Positions 42,691 through 51,766 of a stretch of DNA of 64,000 nucleotides are shown piece after piece (positions within the stretch are counted from its first letter, which is position 1; every line of letters begins with the position of its first letter). The DNA is from Novosphingobium pentaromativorans US6-1 (GTDB taxonomy: Bacteria > Pseudomonadota > Alphaproteobacteria > Sphingomonadales > Sphingomonadaceae): contig NZ_CP009291.1 in NCBI RefSeq assembly GCF_000767465.1, positions 2,894,501 to 2,958,500 on the forward strand. Reading direction: 5' to 3'. The notes under the pieces were generated by a model. That model was not told the origin of the DNA. It saw nothing but the letters and a program-made list of their open reading frames with translations, and made no database searches. Made by a program: the position numbers and the translations under genes.

Positions 42691-45477
42691 TCAGCCGTGA
42701 GCGCCGAATTCGTTGGCGATGGCGGTGGTGATCCGCAAGCTCAGGGCATAGGACCTGGCGATGGGATCGATGTAGTCGCGGTGGATCTGCGAATAGCCCG
42801 ACGCGCTCGAGTCCGGATAATCGCTCGGCAGGTCGACGCTGAAGTCGTTGATCGACGGGAAGCTGATCGGGAACGCCCGGCGCAGCTGCGACAGACCGTC
42901 GTCGACGCGCAGCGAGAAGAACATCTCCAGCACGTCCTCGCGGCTGATGTCATTGGCGCGGCTGAAGGCCGGAACCATGACCGCGCGCAGGAACATGTGC
43001 TTGAACAGCGCGATGCGCAGCGATTGCAGAACGCCGAGGCTGCGGCGGGTATGCTCGCGGTCGGGCAGCGGCGATTCGTCCGGGATCTGGTCGAGCAGGC
43101 GGTGCAGCTTCATCGCATCGACCCGCAGGCGCGAGGCGAGGCGGCGGAACACGCCGGTCCGGTCGTCCTTGGTCAGGTACTCGCCGATCTTGAGGCAGGC
43201 ATCGGAGATGTGCTGCTCGTCGCCGCGATAAGGGCGGCTGGCCCAGTAGGCCGAGTTGAACAGCTCGCCATAGGCGGCCACCGTCTTGATCGAACCCAGC
43301 GCATTGGCCGCACGGGCGAGCCGGATGAGCTGGCGCCCGCGCTCGCTTTCGATGAGCAGGCTGGCGATTTCCTCGATGTTGCCATCGGCCGCCGTGCCGA
43401 TCCCGGCGATCACGTTCACCGGATAGCCAAGCTGCTGGAGGATCGCATTGTGCGGGATCGCGCGGATCTGGCGCAGGCTCATGGTCCGGTCGCCGGAAAG
43501 ATCCGACTGTCGGCGCGACTTGCGGCTGCCGGTATCGTTGAGCAGGCCCAGGCCGAAGGCGGTGATCGCGCGCGAGTAAGTGTGGCTTTCCAGGTGTTCG
43601 TGCTGGACACCGCGGATCGCCCGGTAGAAGTCGAGGCTGAGGTCGGTACGGCGATAGAACACGTCGGTAGGCGAATTGGTATCCGCACCCCACAGCGGCC
43701 GTTCGGCCATGCGGGTCAGCGTCGCCAGGGCCAGTTCGTCCGATCCGAACCAGAGATAACCGTCGCCGCCCTGGAACGATACTTCGGGTTCCAGCCTGAT
43801 CCCGGCGCGCAGGAAGCGGCGGCGGGCCCAGGGCGACATCTGCCAGTCGAAGCGGTCCTCGATGCTGGAAGGATGGGCGCCGCGGCCCATGGATTCGCCA
43901 CCGGTGTTGAAGATCAGCGCGGCAACGTCGGTCATCGCGTTCGCGGCCATGGCCTCGGCAAGGCGGCCCTGCAGGCGCTCGATGGCGAGTGCGGCGGGGA
44001 TCTGGCCGACAAAGCGGCCTGCGTCGGAGAAGCCGGTCTGGATCGAGACGCGCCCGCGCTTGCGGGCATATTCGCGGTAGGCCGGTTCGGACAGCACTGC
44101 GTCGAGGAAGCGGCCGCCGTGTTCCAGCGCGCTCTCCGTCTCGAACAGGGGCGAGACATCGACCTTGTCGTCGATCCCGAACATGCGCGCGAAGTACAGG
44201 GCGGCCAGCACTGTGGTCGGCTGTTCGCACTCGGCCACGAGCATGCGGATCGGAGTATCGGAATCGATGTGCTGCAGGATCTGCGCCATCGCCAGGAACT
44301 GGCGTACCGCCGTGCTGTTCTCGATCGCCAGTGCCGCGAAGTTGGAACGCAGCGGCTTAACTTCGGCCAGCAATTCGCGCATGCGGACCAGCGCCGCCTG
44401 GCTGGCGAGGCTGAGTTTGCCGTCCGGATCGATGCGGCGGCGGATCGCGTTCTGAAGCTGCGATGAGTTCACCCGGAAGTGGATCCAGCCCATGCCCAGG
44501 CCATCGGAGCGCATCGCTGCGGCCACCACGAGCAACTGGCGCGCGACGTCCTGATCGGCGTGGCGCGCTTCCTCTTCCAGCTCGGCGATCACGCCTTCAA
44601 GGCTGACCAGCTTGTCGGGATGTTCGGCGGTCAGCGCATTGGCCGCAGCCGAGAGCGCTTCGGGCTGGGACAGGTCTTCGGCAAAGCGCGCGGCCATGTC
44701 CGCGGCGAGCTTGCCCGCGCGTTCGAGCCGCTCGGCAATCGCGGGCTCGGTGGACATGAGGTCCTGCGCATAGGCGGCCAGCCGCATCGCCTTTTCCTCG
44801 AGGCGATAACGGATCGAGGTGGACCACGAGATGTCGGTGCGCCCGTCCATGTCATAGCCGACCCAGGTGGCGAAGCGCACCGGCATCGGCTGCAGGCTCT
44901 TCCAGCGCTTGGGCCAGCGGGTGGCGGCAATATCGAACAGGCGGGCACTGATCCGGTCGCGGGCCTTCTGGCCACGAGCGAGCGCGGCCATCGCCCTGTC
45001 GTGTTCGTAGTCGAGCGTGATCGTATCGCGCTGGGGCGAGGCGGAGCAGACCGCCGCTTCGCTGAAGTCCCCGTTGGAGGCCGACTGCGCTACCGATTCG
45101 GTCTGCGCCGAGGTCAGCAGGAAGGTTGGGTGTGCGGTGAAGACGACGTGCGCGGCCGGACGCTGCCAGCGGGCGGCGAACTCGCTGAAGTCTTCCTCGT
45201 TCGCGATGCTGTCGATTCGCACATCGTTCTGCGTGACGGGAACCGGTTTTAACAGGCGGTCGAGCCGGGCGGCCCGGGCCCGCAGGCCTTCGCATTCCAT
45301 TTCGGCGACCAGCCGCTCGATGTCATCGAGCGACATTTCGCCGTTCTCGAGCTTGCGCGAAAGCTCAAGCCCGAGCTGGAAGACCGGATTGTACAGCGGG
45401 GTCTGCGCCGTCAGGGGGTGCAGCTCCCGCAGGCGGGCGTTGAGGTCCTCGACCGTGTTCAACGCCGCCCCGCTCAT
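42691..45477 (-). CDS. Divergent phosphoenolpyruvate carboxylase-like protein
   Basis: The 928-residue protein follows the PEPC family along its length: VVFTAHPTFLLTSAQ (catalytic His motif), FATWVGYDMDGRTD, GWIHFRVNSSQLQ, MLVAECEQPTTVLAAL, GFSDAGRF, GESMGRGAHPSS and IRAIPHNAI. Several residues invariant in classical PEPC are changed: FHGRGG reads FNTGGE, the SDSAKDAG lysine is missing, and the C-terminal RNTG is absent. It could be a carboxylase with altered properties or a non-catalytic homologue. Its ATG overlaps the eda stop by 4 bp, making it the last gene of zwf-edd-glk-eda, where it would act on PEP derived from the pathway. I give no gene symbol because activity is doubtful. Confidence 0.7.
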   Translation of the reverse strand: MSGAALNTVEDLNARLRELHPLTAQTPLYNPVFQLGLELSRKLENGEMSLDDIERLVAEMECEGLRARAARLDRLLKPVPVTQNDVRIDSIANEEDFSEFAARWQRPAAHVVFTAHPTFLLTSAQTESVAQSASNGDFSEAAVCSASPQRDTITLDYEHDRAMAALARGQKARDRISARLFDIAATRWPKRWKSLQPMPVRFATWVGYDMDGRTDISWSTSIRYRLEEKAMRLAAYAQDLMSTEPAIAERLERAGKLAADMAARFAEDLSQPEALSAAANALTAEHPDKLVSLEGVIAELEEEARHADQDVARQLLVVAAAMRSDGLGMGWIHFRVNSSQLQNAIRRRIDPDGKLSLASQAALVRMRELLAEVKPLRSNFAALAIENSTAVRQFLAMAQILQHIDSDTPIRMLVAECEQPTTVLAALYFARMFGIDDKVDVSPLFETESALEHGGRFLDAVLSEPAYREYARKRGRVSIQTGFSDAGRFVGQIPAALAIERLQGRLAEAMAANAMTDVAALIFNTGGESMGRGAHPSSIEDRFDWQMSPWARRRFLRAGIRLEPEVSFQGGDGYLWFGSDELALATLTRMAERPLWGADTNSPTDVFYRRTDLSLDFYRAIRGVQHEHLESHTYSRAITAFGLGLLNDTGSRKSRRQSDLSGDRTMSLRQIRAIPHNAILQQLGYPVNVIAGIGTAADGNIEEIASLLIESERGRQLIRLARAANALGSIKTVAAYGELFNSAYWASRPYRGDEQHISDACLKIGEYLTKDDRTGVFRRLASRLRVDAMKLHRLLDQIPDESPLPDREHTRRSLGVLQSLRIALFKHMFLRAVMVPAFSRANDISREDVLEMFFSLRVDDGLSQLRRAFPISFPSINDFSVDLPSDYPDSSASGYSQIHRDYIDPIARSYALSLRITTAIANEFGAHG

Positions 45478-46100
45478 CGTGCAAGCCCCGCTGCGGTTCT
45501 TGCGTCGGCTTCGATCTTCTTCGGATCGGGCTTGCCCTTGGGTACCATCCAGCTACCTCCAACACAGATTACGGCATCGAGAGCGAGCCATTCCGGCGCA
45601 TTGGCCGGAGTGACGCCGCCGGTGGGACAGAACTTCGCCTGCGCCAGTGGGGCGGAGATCGCCTTGAGTGCGGGCGGTCCGCCGGCAGCCATGGCCGGAA
45701 AGAACTTGAGCCGGTCGAAGCCCATGTCGAGCGCAAGCATGACGTCGCTGGCATTGGCCGTACCGGGCAGAAACGGGACCTCGCGCTTGATTGCAGCTTC
45801 GCCGAGGCGCGGGGTGAGGCCGGGCGAGACGATGAATTCGGCGCCGGCATCCAGCGCCCTGTCGAGATCGTCGGGATTGAGCACGGTGCCGGCACCGACG
45901 ACGGCGCCGGGTACCTGCTTCATGACCTTGATCGCCTCGATCGCGCAATCGGTGCGCAGCGTCACTTCCAGCGCGGGCAGCCCGCCGGCGACAAGCGCCT
46001 CGGCCACGGGCAGGGCGTGTTCGATATCTTCGATGACCAGCACCGGGATCACCGGTGCGAGGCGCATGACCTTTTCGACCGATGCGGAAAGGTTGCTCAT
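45474..46100 (-). CDS. eda: KDPG aldolase (2-dehydro-3-deoxy-phosphogluconate aldolase)
   Basis: The 208-residue class I aldolase splits 2-keto-3-deoxy-6-phosphogluconate into pyruvate and glyceraldehyde 3-phosphate, the final Entner-Doudoroff step. The Schiff-base Lys is in FDRLKFFPA, the catalytic Glu in ALEVTLRT, with VGAGTVLNPDDL and FCPTGGVTPANAPEWL also typical. The ATG overlaps the glk stop (ATGA), and its own stop overlaps the PEPC-like start, so coupled translation runs through the operon. Confidence 0.95.
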   Translation of the reverse strand: MSNLSASVEKVMRLAPVIPVLVIEDIEHALPVAEALVAGGLPALEVTLRTDCAIEAIKVMKQVPGAVVGAGTVLNPDDLDRALDAGAEFIVSPGLTPRLGEAAIKREVPFLPGTANASDVMLALDMGFDRLKFFPAMAAGGPPALKAISAPLAQAKFCPTGGVTPANAPEWLALDAVICVGGSWMVPKGKPDPKKIEADARTAAGLAR

Positions 46101-47089
46101 GCAGTATGCTCCCTGACGAAGGCGGCAGCCGCGCCGAACAGGCCGGGCTGCGGATGGGTGATCAGCTTGACCGGCAGTTTCGCCATCATGCCGGCGAAGC
46201 GGCCCTTGGCGCAGAAACGGTCGGAAAAGCCTGACTTGAGAATGGTTTCGCGGATCCGGTAGCCCAGCCCGCCGGCGATCACGACGCCGCTGGCACCCTG
46301 GGCAAGGGCATAGTCGCCCGCCGCGGCGCCCAGCGAGAGGCAGAAACGGTCCACGGCGGCGGCGGCGAGGCTGTCCTCGCCGGACGTACCGGCGGTCCAG
46401 ATCTCGACATCGCTCAGTTCATGGATGGCGCGCCCTTCAAGGGCGGCGAGCGTCTGGTAGATGTCGACGATGGCGGGGCCGGAGACGACACGTTCCACCG
46501 AGACGCGGTTGTGGCGCTTGCGCAACCGGGCGAGGACGGCGTCCTCGATCTGGTCGAGCGGGGCGAAGTCGATGTGGCCGCCTTCGGTCGCCTGGACGTG
46601 ATAGGTGCCTTTTCCGTCGCGCCAGAGATGGGCGACGCCAAGGCCGGTGCCCGGGCCGAGTACGCTCACCGTGCCCGACGCGGGCAGCGGCGTGTTTTCG
46701 GGGCCTGCCAGGTCGAGGAAATCGTCCTCGGCGGCGCAGGCCACCGCATGGGCCACGGCAGCGAAGTCATTGACGATGGTATGCCGCGTCGCGCCCAGCT
46801 TCTCCTCGATGAGGGCAGGGCGGATGATCCATGGGTTGTTGGTGAAGTGGATCACTTCGCCGCCAACCGGACCGGCCACCGACATCGCCACGGCATCGGG
46901 CAGGGTGCCGCCGTTCATTTCGCGAAAGGCCTGCCAGGCAAGCTGGAAGCTGGCGTGATCCTTGGTGTGCAGAGTCGCCGGTTCACCCAGCGTAATCGCG
47001 CCGCCTGCGTCCACGCTGGCAATGGCGAAGCGGGCGTGGGTGCCGCCGATATCGACAGTGACGAGTTCCATCCCGGCAGCCACCGTCAC
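46097..47089 (-). CDS. glk: Glucokinase
   Basis: The 330-residue protein has the bacterial glucokinase fold: [15 protein letters not shown] (phosphate-binding loop), [28 protein letters not shown] and [12 protein letters not shown]. It phosphorylates glucose to glucose 6-phosphate with ATP and so feeds zwf. The annotated start is GTG at 47089, overlapping the edd stop (GTGA). An ATG at 47071 is an alternative that would keep the whole domain. Confidence 0.93.
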   Translation of the reverse strand: MTVAAGMELVTVDIGGTHARFAIASVDAGGAITLGEPATLHTKDHASFQLAWQAFREMNGGTLPDAVAMSVAGPVGGEVIHFTNNPWIIRPALIEEKLGATRHTIVNDFAAVAHAVACAAEDDFLDLAGPENTPLPASGTVSVLGPGTGLGVAHLWRDGKGTYHVQATEGGHIDFAPLDQIEDAVLARLRKRHNRVSVERVVSGPAIVDIYQTLAALEGRAIHELSDVEIWTAGTSGEDSLAAAAVDRFCLSLGAAAGDYALAQGASGVVIAGGLGYRIRETILKSGFSDRFCAKGRFAGMMAKLPVKLITHPQPGLFGAAAAFVREHTA

Positions 47090-48900
47090 AGACCTGCCAC
47101 TTCGAGCATGGCCGATCCGCCCTGTTCGGCGCCGCCCGCGCTCATGCGGAACATGGCGAAGAGTTCACGGCCCATGCCCATTTCCGCGGCGGGTGCCGGG
47201 GCGGGCTGGCGTGCGGAGAGGTCGGCGGTCGTCTCGAGAGTGCCGTCCTCGGCCGAAAGGCGCACCACGTCGCCATCGCGCAGCAGCGAGAGCGGTCCGC
47301 CGCCCAGCGCTTCGGGAGTGACGTGGATCGCGGCGGGAACCTTGCCCGATGCGCCGGACATGCGCCCGTCGGTGACCAGTGCAACCTTGTGGCCGCGGTC
47401 CTGCAGCACGCCGAGCGGCGGGGTCAGCTTGTGCAGTTCGGGCATGCCGTTGGCGCGCGGTCCCTGGAAGCGCACGACGACGACGACGTCCTTGTCGAGT
47501 TCGCCGTTCTTGAACGCCTGGGCCACGGCTTCCTGCGTTTCGAACACGCGGCAGGGGGCCTCGATCGTCCAGCGCTCCTTGTCGACCGCCGAGGTCTTGA
47601 ACGTGGCGCGGCCGAGATTGCCGGAGACGAGGCGCATGCCGCCGTCCGGCTGGAACGGTTCGGAAACCGGGCGCAGCATGGTGTCGTCGCCGCTTTTCGC
47701 GGGAGCGGAAGTCCAGGCAAGGGCCTCGTCCATCAGCACCGGTTCCTGCGCATAGTCGCGCATGCCGCCCGGCGAGACGGTCAGCACGTCCTCGTGGGCA
47801 AGCCCCGCGTCGAGCAGTTCGCGCACGACCCAGGCCATGCCGCCGGCCGCGTGGAAGTGGTTCACGTCGCCCGAGCCGTTGGGATAGACGCGGGTGATCA
47901 GCGGCACGGCAGCGGACAGCTCCGACAGGTCGTCCCAGTCGAGGATGACGCCCGCCGCGCGGGCCATCGCGGGCAGGTGGATGGCGTGGTTGGTGGAACC
48001 GCCGGTCGCCAGCAGGCCGACACAGGCGTTGACGATGGCCTTCTCGTTCACGACCTGCGCCATCGGGCGGTAGTCTTCGCTCTTGCGGCCCATTCCGGCG
48101 AGGCGGTGGACGGCGGCGCGGGTGAGCGCCTGGCGCAGCGGCGTGTTGGGCGGGACGAAGGCGGCGCCCGGCATGTGCAGGCCCATCATCTCCATCATCA
48201 TCTGGTTGGAGTTGGCAGTGCCATAGAAGGTGCAGGTGCCGGCCGAATGGTAGCTGGCGCTCTCGCTGGCGAGCAGGTCCTCACGCGTGGCCTTGCCTTC
48301 GGCGTAGAGCTGGCGGGTCTTCTGCTTCTCCTTGTTGGAGATGCCGCTGGGCATGGGGCCCGACGGCACGAAGACGGCGGGCAGGTGGCCGAAGCGCAGC
48401 GCGCCGATCATCAGGCCGGGCACGATCTTGTCGCAAATGCCGAGCAGGGCCATGCCGTCGAACATGGCGTGGCTCATGGCGATGCCGGTGGACATGGCAA
48501 TGGTATCGCGGCTGAACAGCGAAAGTTCCATGCCGTCGAAGCCCTGGGTGACGCCGTCGCACATGGCGGGCACGCCGCCGGCGACTTGCGCCGTCGCGCC
48601 CACTTCGCGGGCCCACAGCTTCATCTGCTCGGGATAGCGGCCATAGGGCTGGTGGGCCGAAAGCATGTCGTTGTAGGCGGTGACGATCGCCAGGTTGTTG
48701 GCGCTGCCGGTGGCGATGGCGGACTTGTCCTCGCCGGCCGCGGCAAATCCGTGGGCCAGGTTAGAGCACGAGAGGAAGCTGCGGTCCGAGTGCCGGTCGG
48801 CCTCGCGCGCGACGAGATCGAGATATCGGGCGCGGCTGTCCTTCGAGCGCTCGATGATGCGGTCGGTAACCCGAGCCACTGCCGGGGCGAGATCAGTCAT
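47086..48900 (-). CDS. edd: Phosphogluconate dehydratase
   Basis: The 604-residue enzyme dehydrates 6-phosphogluconate to KDPG, the defining Entner-Doudoroff step. It is an IlvD/Edd-family [4Fe-4S] protein with Cys in [17 protein letters not shown] and [15 protein letters not shown], and has [15 protein letters not shown] and [19 protein letters not shown]. The length is standard. The ATG follows AGGAGTGACATA. The gene lies 78 bp after zwf and overlaps glk by 4 bp. Confidence 0.96.
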   Translation of the reverse strand: MTDLAPAVARVTDRIIERSKDSRARYLDLVAREADRHSDRSFLSCSNLAHGFAAAGEDKSAIATGSANNLAIVTAYNDMLSAHQPYGRYPEQMKLWAREVGATAQVAGGVPAMCDGVTQGFDGMELSLFSRDTIAMSTGIAMSHAMFDGMALLGICDKIVPGLMIGALRFGHLPAVFVPSGPMPSGISNKEKQKTRQLYAEGKATREDLLASESASYHSAGTCTFYGTANSNQMMMEMMGLHMPGAAFVPPNTPLRQALTRAAVHRLAGMGRKSEDYRPMAQVVNEKAIVNACVGLLATGGSTNHAIHLPAMARAAGVILDWDDLSELSAAVPLITRVYPNGSGDVNHFHAAGGMAWVVRELLDAGLAHEDVLTVSPGGMRDYAQEPVLMDEALAWTSAPAKSGDDTMLRPVSEPFQPDGGMRLVSGNLGRATFKTSAVDKERWTIEAPCRVFETQEAVAQAFKNGELDKDVVVVVRFQGPRANGMPELHKLTPPLGVLQDRGHKVALVTDGRMSGASGKVPAAIHVTPEALGGGPLSLLRDGDVVRLSAEDGTLETTADLSARQPAPAPAAEMGMGRELFAMFRMSAGGAEQGGSAMLEVAGL

Positions 48901-48978
48901 TATGTCACTCCTGCTTTCCGGCCTCGCTCCTCTCCCCCTGAGAGCTTCGGCCTTTTACGGCCCTGCGACCGCCTAGAA

Positions 48979-50421
48979 TTATTCGTGCCAGGTAACGCCG
49001 TCGCGTTCGGCCAGGGCGATGGCGGCCGAGGGCCCCCAGCTGCCGGCCGTGTAGGTCTTGGGTTCAAGCGCCTGCTCGTCCCAGCCGGCGCGGATCGCAT
49101 CGATCCAGTCCCACTGCGCCTCGACTTCGTCGCGGCGCACGAACAGCGTCTGGTCGCCCTCGATCAGGTCGAGCAGCAGGCGTTCGTAGGCGATGCGCCG
49201 CTGCGGGCCGGCAAAGGCGTCGGGCATGGTGATCGCCAGCGGCACGCTGCGCAGGCCGATGCCTTCGCGGTCGAGGCCGGGGATCTTCGCCATCAGCGAG
49301 AGGGTGATGTTCTCTTCGGGCTGGATGCCGATGACGAGGCGGTTGGGCACCGTCTTGGCGCCGCGGCCCGAGAAGATCGAGTGCGGCACGTTGCGGAACT
49401 GGACGACGATCTCGGTCGTGCGGCGCGGCAGCCGCTTGCCGGTGCGCAAGTAGAAGGGCACGCCCTGCCAGCGCCAGTTGTCGATGTGCGCCTTGATCGC
49501 GACGAAAGTTTCGGTGTTCGAATCCTTGCCCAGTTCCTCGTCGTAGCCGGGCACGGCCCCGCCCGAGATCGCGCCGGCGCGGTACTGGCCGGTGACCGTT
49601 TCGCTGACGTTGACCTTGCGCAGGCTGCGCAGGACCTTGACCTTCTCGTCGCGCACGTTGGTGGCATCGTAGGAGACCGGCGGTTCCATCGCGACGAGCG
49701 CGAGGAGCTGGAGGATATGGTTCTGCACCATGTCGCGCAGCGCGCCGGAATCGTCGTAGTAGCCGACGCGCGATTCCAGGCCGACCGTTTCGGCGACGGT
49801 GATCTGCACGTGATCGATGTGCGCCGCATTCCACAGCGGCTCGAACATCAGGTTGGCAAAGCGCAGCGCCAGCAGGTTCTGGACCGTTTCCTTGCCCAGG
49901 TAATGGTCGATCCGGTAGATCCGCTCCTCGGGAAAGGCCGAGGCGACGGCATCGTTGATGACGCGGCTCGATGCGAGGTCGACGCCGAGCGGCTTTTCCA
50001 GGCCGATGCGCACATTGGGCCCGGCCAGGCCGCTGCTCTGCAGGCCGTGGATCGTCGGCTCGAACAGGCTGGGGGCGGTCGACAGGAAGATCGACAGGCC
50101 TTCCTCCGGCTTGCCCACCTTCTCGGCCAGCGCCTTGAAGCCTTCCATCTCGTTGGCGTCGAGCGCCTGGTAGCTCAACCGGTTGAGGAACGTCGCCAGG
50201 CCGCCGCGGCGGTTGGCAGGCAGGAACTGCTCCAGCGACTGGCGCGCAAAGTTGCGGAACGACTGGTCGTCCATGTCGGAACGCGCGGTGGCGACGATCT
50301 CGATACTCGGATCGAGCAGCCCTTCGGCATCGAGCGCACACAATGACGGCAGCAGCATCCTGCGCGATAGATCGCCGGTGGCACCGAATAGCAGCAGGCG
50401 ATCGGAAGTGAATTTCGTCAC
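48979..50421 (-). CDS. zwf: Glucose-6-phosphate 1-dehydrogenase
   Basis: The 480-residue enzyme oxidises glucose 6-phosphate to 6-phosphogluconolactone with NAD(P). The N-terminal coenzyme motif LLLFGATGDLSRRMLLPSL and the active-site signature RIDHYLGKETVQN are intact, along with FYLRTGKRLPRRTTEI. I chose GTG at 50421, which places the coenzyme motif about 10 residues in and gives the usual length; the frame extends to a TTG at 50511 that has no support. It is the first gene of zwf-edd-glk-eda-PEPC-like. No 6-phosphogluconolactonase gene (pgl) is in the operon. Confidence 0.94.
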   Translation of the reverse strand: MTKFTSDRLLLFGATGDLSRRMLLPSLCALDAEGLLDPSIEIVATARSDMDDQSFRNFARQSLEQFLPANRRGGLATFLNRLSYQALDANEMEGFKALAEKVGKPEEGLSIFLSTAPSLFEPTIHGLQSSGLAGPNVRIGLEKPLGVDLASSRVINDAVASAFPEERIYRIDHYLGKETVQNLLALRFANLMFEPLWNAAHIDHVQITVAETVGLESRVGYYDDSGALRDMVQNHILQLLALVAMEPPVSYDATNVRDEKVKVLRSLRKVNVSETVTGQYRAGAISGGAVPGYDEELGKDSNTETFVAIKAHIDNWRWQGVPFYLRTGKRLPRRTTEIVVQFRNVPHSIFSGRGAKTVPNRLVIGIQPEENITLSLMAKIPGLDREGIGLRSVPLAITMPDAFAGPQRRIAYERLLLDLIEGDQTLFVRRDEVEAQWDWIDAIRAGWDEQALEPKTYTAGSWGPSAAIALAERDGVTWHE

Positions 50422-50718
50422 GTGTACGATTCCATCATGGACAAGGTGCGCCGGGTCAGACGCGCATGGGAACTGGCGGGCGAATTGCCCCTCGCATTTG
50501 CAGCATATCAATAGTGCCCTGCGAACGCTAGGTTATCGGCATACGAATTCCCACTCCGCTTCGCGGACAGGTCTCCGAATTGGCCGGTTCGCGACAAAAG
50601 CTGTCTATGCTTTGGCGCGATACCGTTTCCAAGCGGCGATCGCTGCCATATCATTGTCTTGCGGGTTTCCTACCCTGGCTGGCCCGAAGATCGGGGATGG
50701 AACGAGGAGAGAGCTTTT

Positions 50719-51717
50719 ATGACGGTGGAGGGTGTCGGCCTTCTGGAACATCTGCAGACCCCCGCCATGGTCGTATCGCGAGGGCAGGTGCGCTTTGCCA
50801 ATTCCGCAGCCAAGGCGCTGCTGGGTGCGCATATCGTGGGTCAGGACGTGCGGATCGCCATTCGCGATCCCAAGGCGGTGGCGGCGATCCTCAGCGACAA
50901 GGGCGGGACCGCACAGGTTTCCGGGCTTTCGACCGGTGGAAGCGTCTGGGAAGTCGATTGCCGCGTCCTTGCCTCGAACGATCGGCTGGTCAGCCTCTAT
51001 GACCTGTCCGAGCGGGTCAGCGTCGCCAAGTCCCACGCCGATTTCGTTGCGAATGCCAGCCACGAACTGCGCACGCCGCTCGCCAATGTGCTGGGCTACG
51101 TCGAGACGCTGATGAATCCCAAGGCGGGCGGCAACGAAGGCGTGCGCCTGCGCTTCCTCGACACGATCCGGCACGAGGCGCAGCGCATGCAGTCGCTGAT
51201 TTCCGATCTCATGTCGCTTTCCCGGATCGAGGCGGTGAAGCACGAAGTGCCCGCCGACCGTGTCGACATGGTTGCGCTCTCGAACGAGATCGGGGGCGAA
51301 TTCCGCACCAGCGCGACGGTCACGGTCAAGGCGAACTGCGAAAAGGCGGTCATTGCCGGCGATCGCGGGCAGATCGGGCAAGTCTTGCGCAATCTCATCG
51401 ACAACGCGCTGAAATACGGCAAGGCCGGCGGTCCGGTCGAGGTCTCGATCGAGGCGGCGAGCACCGGCTGGGTATTGCTTACCGTGCGCGACGAGGGCGA
51501 GGGCATCGCGCCCGAGCATCTGCCGCGCGTGACCGAGCGTTTCTATCGCGCGGACACCAGCCGCAGCCGCGCGGTCGGCGGCACCGGACTGGGCCTCTCG
51601 ATCGTCAAGCACATCGTCGAGCGCCACCGCGGCCGCTTCGACATCGACAGCCGCCCGGGAACCGGGACGACTGCCTCGATGATGCTTCCCTTGCGAGAGG
51701 AACAGCCGGCGGAGTAA
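50719..51717 (+). CDS. phoR: PhoR-type sensor histidine kinase, apparently soluble
   Basis: The 332-residue kinase has a short PAS-like domain (about 5-105), a HisKA helix with the phosphorylatable His in NASHELRTPLANVLGY, and a HATPase domain with NLIDNALKYG, DEGEGIAPEHLPR and GGTGLGLSIVKHI. The HisKA region matches phosphate-regulon PhoR. It has no transmembrane segment, whereas many PhoR proteins are membrane-anchored, so it may be tethered through Pst/PhoU. The ATG at 50719 follows GAGGAGAGAG. It lies 9 kb from phoB, with two porin genes and pst-phoU between them. Confidence 0.82.
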   Translation: MTVEGVGLLEHLQTPAMVVSRGQVRFANSAAKALLGAHIVGQDVRIAIRDPKAVAAILSDKGGTAQVSGLSTGGSVWEVDCRVLASNDRLVSLYDLSERVSVAKSHADFVANASHELRTPLANVLGYVETLMNPKAGGNEGVRLRFLDTIRHEAQRMQSLISDLMSLSRIEAVKHEVPADRVDMVALSNEIGGEFRTSATVTVKANCEKAVIAGDRGQIGQVLRNLIDNALKYGKAGGPVEVSIEAASTGWVLLTVRDEGEGIAPEHLPRVTERFYRADTSRSRAVGGTGLGLSIVKHIVERHRGRFDIDSRPGTGTTASMMLPLREEQPAE

Positions 51718-51766
51718 GTCTGGCACCGCGGCGATGGAGATGCTTGCCCCACCGCCGCGGTAATCA

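Noticed and set aside
47323..50346. A 1007-residue open frame on the plus strand
   Set aside because: It runs antisense across edd and zwf, which are certain genes, and shows no recognisable domain.
50422..50718. Possible regulatory array between zwf and phoR
   Set aside because: Isolated TGTC strings occur, but not in a repeated pattern, so no Pho box or other operator is claimed.
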